Of a stretch of 64,000 nt of DNA, positions 49,051 through 61,000 are shown in pieces. Numbering within the stretch: the first letter of the stretch is position 1; every line of letters starts with the position of its first letter. The stretch covers positions 20,364,001 to 20,428,000 of the forward strand of contig CM072342.1 in NCBI GenBank assembly GCA_036874045.1, written 5' to 3'. The DNA comes from Cymodocea nodosa. Taxonomy: Eukaryota > Streptophyta > Magnoliopsida > Alismatales > Cymodoceaceae. Made by a program: the position numbers and the translations under genes. The notes beneath the pieces are model-generated. The model did no database searches. It worked only from the letters and a program-made list of their open reading frames with translations, and was not told where the DNA came from.

Positions 49051-52000
49051 TTAGATGCGCCGAAGTGATGCTAACCTCTTCTCAAGATCATCAACATCAG
49101 AAGCTTCAGGCGGTATGGACCTACAAGATAAATGTGCGTGGGTTGCATGAAAGAGAATGATAATCTACTGAGATTTTTTGTATTTTTTTAAGGTTTTCTT
49201 CAGCTTTGTGTTAAAACAGTAACCATTGTGACCGTAACTGAAAATTTCCCTGATAATAATATAGATGCACCTCATGGGAATTGAAATCAAAATTCACCCT
49301 CGTATGTGGGTTAGATAAACCTAACTATATGGCAAAATCATTTAGCAACTGCACTGATCCCTATATTATACGAGCAAAAGCAAACTGTTTATACCGTTCA
49401 ACGTACCTTTCAACATTTTCTACTTTCTTTGCAGCGGAAGATGCAACTCTGCCTTTGGGAGCCGATGATAACTGCCAGCACGTTTACAACATGGAAATAT
49501 CAGTGCCAAGAGCTTACGATTGATGTCTTAGAAAATTAGGACTCCAACCAACAGAGGAAGCTTAAAATTCTCACCTGTGAAGCCACATCAACACCAATTT
49601 CATCCAGAACCTATGTAATTCAAATAGCAGTAAGAGGTCAGAACATATTATCAGTAAGAAAGAGAAAAGCATAATATTTTCCACGTGATGTATGATTGGT
49701 TTAAGGTCACACCTGGTTTGTAAGCTCTTCTGTTTCTTCCTCAGCCTCATCTTTGTCCAAAGTTTCATCAATTGCTTCTGACATCATTTCCATCTGCGCA
49801 CAAGGCATGAAATGCATATCTAACCTTGCTCAAATAATATAATCAAGTTTAATCCCCAGAACTAGGAATCTGAATTTCTGGTTTCTGACATTGATGCAAC
49901 CTTTAACACATACCAATTATTATTTACGTGCCATAAATGATATGTCAAGGCACCATAGGCAAGGTAGCGCATCATATGTCGCATTTCATTCTAATATTGT
50001 ACTTTTGTATATTCCAACACTTTAGTGTGAAGTTCAGCTTACAATGGATATATCAATTGATAAATGCATAAAATAATAGATGGGGAGAAACTTTTTTTAT
50101 TTGTTTATGGCACGGCACCTACGCATGAATACTTTGATAAACTTTGTTCATAGAAATATTTTCATATTATACATCAGTCTAAAAGACTATTGTAGAAAGA
50201 AATAGATGAAATAAGCAACTCCTTTTGTAAGGTCGTGACTCTACATTACTTTTCCTTGAAATATATACATCTCTTTGGAAATAAACTTTCACCTAATCGA
50301 ATGAGTATTTTCTTTGTTGAACTTGGGAAATTTTTCCTCTGGTTCAGTGAGCTCTTACACAAACTCATACTTCTAGAGATGTGAATCAGGTCAAATGGTT
50401 TGTCCAGATTGTCAAGGGAAGTGGAAACTTGTGTAATCAGCCTGACATGATCCAATCCTTTTAGGCCTCTCCATGATTAAGACAACGCAAGCCAACTGGT
50501 TTTGTTTCTTCTTAAGAAACAATTTTTCTTTGTGACAACACTAGAAAAATATCAACAAAGTAATCTACCATCATTTTTCTACCATAAATACTTCTCCTCC
50601 TCTCTCCCTCTCATATTTTTTTGAAAAGGGTAAGGCATAATTTTATTAAGATAATAAGGTTATTCCAGGTACAAAGGGGACAAAGAGCCCCAAAGCCCGA
50701 CCTAGCTTTACACAGAAAGATACACCCATCCCCACTAAGAATAAGTTCTCAAAATAATAAACAAAAGTTCCTCTCTATTACAAGAATCACCCTTAAGAAT
50801 AACACTATTCCGGTGAAACCAATTCACCAACAGATTGCATGATTTAGGAGAAGCAGTCTGTGCTTATCCACATTCATCGACCCCTTCACAATCTTCCAGA
50901 CCATCAAAAGTCAGCACTGAGAGACAATTAAACACAACTTCAGGAGTTACTGAAGCTCAGATGTACTGCACAACCTTGCAAGCAAAGAATAAATTCTCTA
51001 TCCTATTCTCCTTCCCAGCATGGGACAGATTGTCATTGCTCCCTGCTCACTTACTTCTCCCTAAGACCTCGATTTCCCCTGACAATCTCCCCAGATTATT
51101 TTTTCCTATTGTTCATATCAAGCATTTAACTTTCAATGGTGATTTGCAGCCCCATACCAGTTTATAAGCTCCCCACTTCCATTTGCCGGACTTCAAAATG
51201 AAGAGCAGGCTGCAACCGAAGAAGGCCCTGGCTTATTGACATTCCAGAAAAATTGGCCTGAACTGCTGGGCTTTTGCACCTCCTGCAGTCTGAGAAACGT
51301 CAAGGACATCACATCTACTTCATGATCTTTGAGATTCCTTCTCAGATTCAGGTTCAAAGACTGGGACTTCTCCTCCCATGTTCCAATGTCCTAAACTTTG
51401 CCTTCTTTGGACCTTGAAAGATCAAAAATGACAGGGGAAGCGGCAGCCAAAGTCTCCCTATTCGCCCATTTATCATGGAAGAACGAGATATTCTTCCCAA
51501 TCCCACATTTGCAGATCAGATTCTCCAGGAAAAACTTCTCTAAAGAAGAGAGAAGATTTCCGGAAGGAATTCTACAAGCATCTTCCATTCTCTGCCTGAT
51601 GCTTCAACCACTTGCATGTCAAGGCCTTGTTTAAAAGACAAAGGTTTGATTCTGAAACCCCCTTAGGATTTTGGCTTACCCACCACTGACCAATTTAAAA
51701 GATGCATTCCATGCTCATTACTACCCTTCCACAGCCACCTTCTAAATATTTTCTCCAATGTGTTAATGACTCCACTTGGCAGCTTAAAAACCAACATGTG
51801 AAAAACTGGGATACTATGGAGAACACTCTTAAGAAGAGTGAGCCCTCCCCATGACTTAAAAGTCTTTCACCTTGTCAATGATGTCTCCAATCAGATCTAT
51901 TAGGACGTTTGCTGGAAAGAGGCAGGCCAAGATACCTCAAAAGGGCATTTTCTGTTTTGCAATTCAGAATAGTTGCAGCATTCAATAACACCTCATGGTT

Positions 52001-55000
52001 GGCATTTACTCCAATAATCGAGGTCTTAAAAATTAATCTTTAGACATGATAACATTTCAAACAGTCTTTGAACCTTATGCATCTGATCTTTTTTTTATAT
52101 ATAAATTCCCCAATCTATTAAAGGAACTGTTATAGGTAATAAAAGTGATACAAAAAGAAGGGCAAGGAAAAACTGTAATATGCAAGGAGAAAAGTCAAAA
52201 TCCTCTAGAGCAAAATTTCTAACATCTCCGGCTGTTGGGAATAACCAAAGTGTCCATGCGAGCTTGTCTTCGGGCATCCACTGGCTGTTCTCCACACTAT
52301 GGAAAAATCCCCCTTACCCATTTAGGCCGACCTTTGTTAAAGCATCTGCAACTTGGTTTGCTTCTTAGGAAACATGTCAAAAGGAATGGACAAGCTTCAT
52401 AGACCGGCAAAGGCTTGTCCATCTTGGCCTCTTGAGACAGCCATGTAATATCCATTCATAAGAGGAAGGGAGTCTACCTCCAATTCCAAACAACCAATAG
52501 AAATACCCATGTCCTAACAATATTGCAGACCATCAATCAAGGTGTGGATCTCAGCTTCAATAACACTGACTCTCCCTTGAAACTTATAGAAAGCAAAAAC
52601 AATGGATCCATTTTCATCCCGGGCTACTCCCCTTATTGCACACAGCCTTCCAAATTGACTACTTCATCCATATTTAGTTTGAGTCTTGATCGCAAGGACT
52701 TCTCCCCAGCAAATCATCTAATGGAGGGCACCGTGGAAACCAAGTATTTGAAGCCTAACTGTTGCAAGGTGCCAACTTCCCCTGGTTGACACTATGATCT
52801 ACCAAAGGTATTAATGAAGGTGATCAAAGCAGCTTCAATCCTTCCCTTGATGCAACCAAAGGAGCTCTTCTTGTTTTCAAAGATCACAAAGCATCTCTCC
52901 TTTCAGCATTCCCACAAAATATTAGCCATTAGAAATTTCAATCCATTGTTAGACAAGTTTTTTTCTTTCTTGTGTCAATGTTTGCTAAACAAATGGCTTC
53001 CAATCATCTTGGTTGCAAAGGTTGAGGCCCAATTTCCTGTGCAACCAAAATCTACTAAGGATGGCCCAATCCCCCTTGAAACAAAGGTAGTAAGAAGACT
53101 CTTCATCCCGACCAAATTTACAACAATAGGCCAACTGGTATCCTCTTCTTTTAGCATTGAGTGAAAAAGCCTCCAAAAAAAGAAAGGTACCTTAGTTGGC
53201 ATAAAGTTATTCCATAAGCTTCCATTTCACTTGATTGGCTTCATTTTTTTAAAAATTTCTTCCCACACCATCCTGACTAATAGGATGCCATTGTTGGTGA
53301 GTTCCCACTTGAAGGTATCTTTATTAGCTGTTATGAGTTGTAAGCTATTGTGGATTTCCTGGATAATGTTGGGCAGGAGGAGGACCCTCACACACAATTT
53401 TTCACATAAATATCTCAACTCTCTTCTTTCTACATTCACTAATGTATTCTTTACGTTTGTTTCAGGTCATATGACTTGCCCAGATCATCAGGGGAGCCAG
53501 ATATAGACAGCAACCTGGGTTTTTGACCTAACCTGATCCAATCATGTTTAGGCTTATCCTAAGTTGACACAAGACAGGCCAACCAGTTTGACTTGGAAAT
53601 CAAACCAGACTGGCTGGTTCAACTGGTCCAACCGATGAACCAATGAGAAAATGGTTCAACTAGCTAAAAAAACCAAGATATGCTTCCAACCAAAGTGAAC
53701 TGTCCAGAACCAGGTCCAACCAGGTTTCAACTGGTCCAAAAGGCCAATCTACAAAACCCAATTCAACCATTTTTTACAAATAAATATAAGTATTTTTACC
53801 TTTTTTTTTTAAAACCCTAATCCTAGAATCAAGAGTCAACTTAGTTAAGTCTCAAGATATGCCACACTATCACCTCCAGAAGCATGCAAGGGAGAGGAGT
53901 GTTGACTGTCACCTCCACTAGAACAATGATAAGCATGGATGTATGACATGTGTAACATCTGCCTGTGCTACTTGGACAACCATCAACACTGTGTAAACAT
54001 TTGTGATGGCCATTGACCATGAGCATTATGACCATTTGCAACTACTAGTGACAGTTTGCACCAACCAATGAAGTAGTGATCATGAGTGACCATGTATGCA
54101 TGTCAAGCATGTCATGCCATGTCAACTTGACCTAAATTGAATTGTGTCTAACACTATTTGTGTTGTGTCATGTTGGGTCCACACTCTCAACAATGCAGCC
54201 TAAGCATGGCCCATGACTTAATCATGTTATACCGTGTCAACCTATCATACTGATTTATGCCATACATTGCCCTAGTATTGTAAGACGGTAAAAATAAAGA
54301 TTGAAATTTATTTTATTTTTAAAAATTAGATTACAAAAAATTTTAACTTTTACTTCGTTGAAGTCTGTTAGGAGTTCTCCTCCTTAGCTGGGTGTATTGG
54401 TGTAATCAGGTATTTGGATATCCATGTATGGCCTAGGCCTATATATTATTGTATCCTTTCTCTAATAGAATTAATCATTTTTCCTTCTCTAAACTCAATT
54501 TGATATCAGAGCCTAAAACCCCAATCCTGGATCCATCTTCCTGCTGACAAAATAATCCTCTCCAATAGTTCTCCATCTTCCAATGGATTCCTTTCTGGTG
54601 AAGGAAGAAGCAATCAATGTCAGTCACTATTGCAAGGCTGGCTCTCCTCGGTCTGCCAGTGGCAAACTAGCCATTGAGCAAACCCAATCGACAAATTGGT
54701 GAAACTGCATCCAAGGTTGCAGTAAGGAAAGGCACAGGAACAAAGCAAACAACATGGCCACTACACCAGTTGAAGTTTTTGCCCCTTCCCAACCTCTCTT
54801 CTTTCACCTGTGTAATGTGGAATCCATGGAAATACCAATTTTTTTGCTCAACCTTTAGTTAGTATATTGTCACCAAAGATGCAGTGCATTGGTGACCAAC
54901 AACCATTCGATGTGTTGCACGTACTTTGGAAGTTGGTGAAACTGACAAAGTTGCAGTTCTGTGGCAGAAGTTGTATGTATTTGTGACCAACAACGATTCG

Positions 55001-58000
55001 ATGTGTTGCACACCAGCACCCAGTTGCAGATGTGTTGGTTGCAAAAGCAGTCATTGCAGTTGAAATCCAACCTTCATTCAGGGAAGATGCAGGGTTCTGG
55101 TGACAGTAGAAGTAGTGAAATCAAAAGTTGCAGTGTGCTGGAGACAGTAGAAGCAGAAAAATTGGTCATACAGAAACTATTTGTGGTTGTGCGGTTGCAA
55201 AGTGTTGTGTTGTAGTGTGCAGTGGAACAGTGGTAGTGCCTAGTGAAATAGCTTACAGTGTGCATTTATCTTCTCAAAAGAAAAACTCCTGATCTGTCAA
55301 AAAAGGCTACATCACAAGATGGTTGTTGGATTAAAGGATTGATTGAGTGCTACCTCTATAAAGTTGGATGGAAAAAATTGTGTTGTGGAAAGAAGCTTTT
55401 GAAACCTTTTTGGGAGTTCACTGAAAGATCTGACATATGTTAGGTATACAAAGCCTATTTAGTTTCCTTTCTTAAATCCTTGAAATAAACTTTAAAGCCA
55501 CTGCTGATGATCATAGTTGCAAAGTTTCTGAAGTAGTTCATGCTTCTTCCTAGAAAAAGTCCTTTACATTTCTAATTTTCTCATTAGTTTACTTTCAATT
55601 AGTGTAATAACAAAACAATTACTTTGTTTTGTAATCTTTTATCCCTTTCACTGTACATTTTAAGATCTACTGACAGGAAGGAGTATTAGTTTGAGTCATG
55701 AGGAAATGGTATGTACTTGCTAGTTTGAGACAAGATTCCTCGGGGTCTTGCACCTATGGCTTTTACATCAAAGTTTTCATATTTATGGCATTGTTGTCTT
55801 GGTCACCCTTCTATAAGTTCTTTTGTGGATTTCAATAGTATTTCAATTGTGAGATATGTCAGTTAAGTACAACTATGCTACCTTTAAACATTTGTCTTTG
55901 TCAAGTAGTACATGTCCCTTTGATTTAATAAAGTGTGATTTGTAGGGTCCTAATTATATGTTTATTGTTCTAGGTTATAGGTACTATATTGTGTTTGTCA
56001 ATGATTATTTAAGAATGTCCTATTTTTGCTAAAAGATCAAGGTCAGGTTCTTAATGTTATCAAACAATTCTGCAATAAAATAAAAAATAGTTTTCTCTTA
56101 CACCAAAAATTCTCTATATAGATAATGCTTTAGAGTTTATGCAAAATAGCATACAAAGTTTTTGTGCTTCCTTAGAAATTAGTCATCAAACTACATATAT
56201 TCATACATTTCAACAAAATAGTGTTGTAGAGTAAAAATATCATCATCTTCTTGATGTAGCTTGTGCTCTCATGGTTAACAGATATAGAAGGTTAATTGGA
56301 AAGTTGATCTATTTGACAATATCTCTCCTAACATAACCTATGTAATTGGGGTACTTAGTTTATGCATGAGCCACAAATGATGCATTGGCAAGGGGTCTTG
56401 TGAGTTTTGGCATACTTAAAAGCATAGATTTAAAATTTGATTTGAATCAACGATATTTCGCTAAAACATCATGTATTTTTAATAATATGGTTGATGGATA
56501 GATCCATCATCTAAGATTGATATTTGATCAATGGATCATTCAATCAAATGAATTTTTTTAATTGCCAGAGGACAAATCAATTGATCCATAAAAGGACTTT
56601 TTGTTGAAGCCTTTATCAAAAGGTTTTCCACTGACCACTAAAGCCTCTGCCAAAGGGTTCACTAACTATCAAAGTCTTTGCTAGCCATTGAAGCCTCCCT
56701 TTCTTTCTACCCACCATTGTAACCCATTAAGGTGTTTAGGTGGAGAGGAACAATGTAAAAGGGGAGAGGGGGTGAAGCACATGAAAAAGGAAAAGAGAAA
56801 AAGAGTGGGTGAAGAAAGAGAGAATGAAGAAACACATGAAAACAAAGAGAGAAAAAAGGGGGGAAAGAAAGAGAAAAGAAGAGAAAAGGAAAGAAATAAC
56901 ATTCCTCTTCAACCTATCTCTTGTATTCTCACAAACTTTATTTTCTATTTTTTAATTAATTCATGTGAGGTTTTTTAAAAAGATATTAACTACATTGCAG
57001 GAATAAAAATTTATAATTTACTCTAAAATCTTATAATCAATAAAATTTTTAATTATGGGAATTCTCTCATATCATCCATAATTTTATTAATTTGTGTTTT
57101 GTGCATGAACTATAACCTAATATATAATCCATTGAAATGTAACTTGATGTACATTAAAACATAACCTACTTCTATTAAAATATAACTTAAAATATATTAA
57201 ACTATAACTTGGATTCAACTATAACTTAGATTTTATTAAAATGTAAACTAATATATATTGAAATGTAACTTGAATTTTAAATCATTTATCATTATGAGTT
57301 TTTTTTAATTATTTGTACGTGATTTAAAATTTTCTCATGTATGGACAACCATATCTCTATCTAATTGACATTTTATACATGATAATTGCCTAAAATTTTT
57401 ATCTAGGTATTTTTATATGCTTATCATAACTTATTTTATCTTATAACTAAATTTCAAGTTGAAATTTAGATTGTTTTGGTCATTACCACAAATACAATTC
57501 TCAATCCTTAGTACATTTTCCAAATAAGTGATCCTTGATATGATATTGAAATTTGAAACCTAAAAGCAATCTAGGTTGTGGTGAAATCTATAAGAAAAAT
57601 GGGCACCTATAGATTGAAGCTTGTTCTAATTTATGTTACACTAGAGATAAAAATGACAAAAAGTCTATATTTGGATGTTGTACATATGTCAGTGGAAATC
57701 TTATTAGATAGAAAAGTAAAAAAAAGGACGTAATATCCAAATCATGTGTAAATGCTAAATACAAGTCCAACATGTGTGATGGTCTGGACCAAATCATTGC
57801 TAACAAAATTTGATTTTGATGCCAAGATTCTAATGTCAATGTATTGTGACAATCAAAACAACTATATACATCATCAATAATCCAAAATTCTATAAGCATA
57901 CAAAACACATTAAGATGGATTGTCATTATATCAAAAAGCTAATGCAATCTAGAGTTATTTCTACCCCTTACACACAATCTACTAGGTAACTTGCAAATAT

Positions 58001-61000
58001 CTTCACTAAAGGTTTAAGTGTAAGTGCTTCAAACTATTTATCACAAGTTAGATATGTTTAATATATATGATTCAACTTAAGGGGGAGTTAGTCATTCCCC
58101 TCCTCAATTAAGTGCATTAATGTAATCAAGTATGGCTTAAGCCTATATATTGTTGCATCCTTTCTCTAATAGAGTTAACCATTTTTCCTTCACCAAATTC
58201 AACTAATTTCAAATTTAAAAATACATTACACATGACAAAAATTACAAAACAAAGATAATAAAGGAAAAAATATATAAGAAAGGAAAATTTATATTTTTAT
58301 AGAAATGAAAGGAAAAAAATAATTACTTCCTTTTAATTTACTTTAATATTCATATTAGCAAAATCTTCTATCTAATTATCATATTGTCATTGAGAATTAT
58401 GTCCAACAAATTTCCAATCTTTAACATGCATTAAAATTTCTAAAATATCTACTTTTAACCTAAATCTTCTTTTATTTAAAATATTTCCACTACTACCAAA
58501 AACTCATGCACATGCTATAAAAGAAACTAGAATAGTTAGTAAATCTTTAATCATAGAAGATAAAATAAGAGACATCATACTTTTTTTTCCCACAATTAGT
58601 TATATCAATCTTATTGATATCGAAATATTCAGCTCATAAATCTTGATGATTTCTAAAATAAAAAGTATTTAATTCTTGTCAAAATACTAAAGAAAATGAT
58701 GATAGGTAATCATTTTCATATTCTAATAGTTTTATGAAGCCATCATTGATGATGATGGTAGACAAGATGAAATTTGTGATGGTTGAACTCCATATCTTGA
58801 AGAATACAAATCAAACATGTTATTCAAATTATCTTCTATTATTTATAAAGTCAAACCAATTTTTGTACCTAAACATTTTTGTATCATATCTATTAATTTG
58901 CCAACTAATTTTAATTTACTTCTAAGATCTAAACAAGCATTCAAAAAAGAAATATTATGCCAATACTTTAAATATTTTTCTTTCATTCTATCAACTATAG
59001 ACACAAAAAATCCAACAATAACATATTTTTTGAAAATTAAAGCAATTTCATACAAATGTTGTAAAGTATAAACAGAAGTAAAATAATAAACTTCAAATAA
59101 TTTAATAGTAATATTATAAAATGGTTTTAAAATTTTAATAAATTATTAATAATTTGAAAATTACCTTCATCTATCCTTTTATTATAATCTATTGTGCTAC
59201 AAATATAATATTGAATTATAGGTTATTAGTAGGGAATACAACTACTTAACATCTATGAAATACATCAAAAGTAAATTTTTAATAAGGTAAACCAAAGGAA
59301 TCACACCTAAAATTAAATTCTTTTTGTCTTCTACCAAAGCTAGTAATATAAAGCAATACAAACCTAATATTATCAGCATAATCTTTTATTTCTATGATGA
59401 CATCCTAAACTATAAGGTATATTATATATCTTTGACAAAATAAATTAAAAACATCAATTATTGTAGAAAAAATATTTTTAGCTATATGAGAATAAATAAT
59501 TTTCCTAAATCTAAATCGATCTTTTCTACAAAATCTAATTCAAATCTATAAAATGAATAGTACAACTATATATCCTACTTTTATTCTACCTTGCTATATG
59601 TTAAGTACAACCAATGTAAGTTTTAATACTACCCATTACATTAATTTTTTTTTTTTTATCATGTTAAATTAATTTATAATATATTGTCAAGATGTATTTC
59701 TAGAGAAATATTTTTATTGTGGATAATAAGCTTAAGAAATATATTTTTGGAAATAAGGATTATCATTAAAAGTAATGAGTAAATTATTTACAACAATAAA
59801 TCTAGAATGTAATTCCTTAGCCTTTTTTAGATTATAATGTCATGATAAAATATTACCTTTAGAAGTAAAATGTAGTTAGGTTTAAATAGTATTATTTACG
59901 ATGCATTTTTTACCCCTAACTTCATATGTTACTAAATGTTTATTAAGATGACCCCTACCATGAAAAGACTTATAAGAGAAGTTTGTATTACAAGTGTTGC
60001 AAAATGCCCTCTCCTTTGTAGTCCCATCATCTATCGTCTTCATCTTGATTGTGAATTTAGTTCAAACTTGAACTCTCCTCTTAGACTTCTTTGTTGAAGC
60101 CAACAATGCCTAGTGGATGTGATGGTTTAAATTGTTTAATGCATTGACAATGACACCTCACTCAATTCTGAATCTTGAAAATATTGGTATTCTAAGTCAA
60201 AGTTGTTGACTATTATTATTAGAGAACATTTTGAAAAAATTGAGAGGATTGAGAAAAAGAGTAGAAAATTGAAACTTTAGACTTTAAAGTTGAGAGTTAG
60301 AAGAAGAGTGTAAGAAGATGTGTGAAGAAATGAGGAAGAGATGGGGGTATTTATAGGCTTTTGGGGTATTTTAGGCCATTGATTGACTTATGTGTAAATT
60401 TTAGAAAATTTAGGAACTTTTTGTTTAGAAAAATGAAATAAAATAAGGACTAAAATATAATTCTTAAAAATTTTAGATTCATTTTAAAGTAATAAATATT
60501 TTAAAATAAAAAATAGAGATATCCCTGCAATTTTCTCAAAACAACGATTGGCTTTGCCAATCATTGCTTGGAAGCTATGATTGCTGCAGCCAACTATTGC
60601 ACGATGTTGGTGTGTTATTGCTGCATTACCACAATGGCATAGCCTATACACGACTACCGTGTAAGCACTATATAGCATGCAGGGAGGTAACAGTCAATTA
60701 CATTGCCAACTTTAGGAAAAAACTTCTAGGTTGTCCCAATAGGTTGATCTTAAATAAAAAGATTTTTAAAAAAATATATCAAGTTGTGTTGGCTTGTGTG
60801 CCCAAATTGGGCAATGAAGACATGATCTGATTGCATCAAACAGCTACACAACATGGCCTAAAATATCAAGTTGTGTCGACCCATTTGGGCCAAACCCACT
60901 TAACACGTTTATGACCATGCTAATTAGCAATGAACTCAACAGCTTGAACACTCCATCTCAATCATAGACTATAAGTGAACATCCCACATTAACCACAGAC

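Larger units (their letters stand above)
54366..58201 (+). mobile_element. Ty1/copia element with very short LTRs
   Basis: The left LTR (54366-54497, 132 bp) starts TGTTAGGAGTTC and the right LTR (58086-58201, 116 bp) is a diverged copy; both share the core CCTATATATTxTTGxATCCTTTCTCTAATAGAxTTAA. A primer-binding site TGATATCAGAGCC follows at 54501, and a polypurine tract AAGGGGGAG precedes the right LTR at 58079-58087. Inside, integrase remnants are readable at about 55970-56270 (YIVFVNDYLRMS, then 'SxNYIYSYISTK') and RNase H near 57840-58080 (MYCDNQ). No open gene survives. Short LTRs and overall size fit the Ale/Retrofit-like copia lineage; this lineage call is inference. Confidence 0.85.
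54080..61000 (-). mobile_element. hAT element remnant, interrupted by a copia element
   Basis: Transposase remnants of the hAT superfamily lie on the minus strand between about 60040 and 58210. Both outer regions (54080-54260 and 60780-60910) contain the TGTGTCGACCC / CATGGGCCA / GGGCCAAACCC-type words common in the ends of plant hAT elements. The copia element 54366-58201 splits the 3' part. Exact terminal inverted repeats and an 8-bp target duplication were not found, so borders are approximate. Confidence 0.65.
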
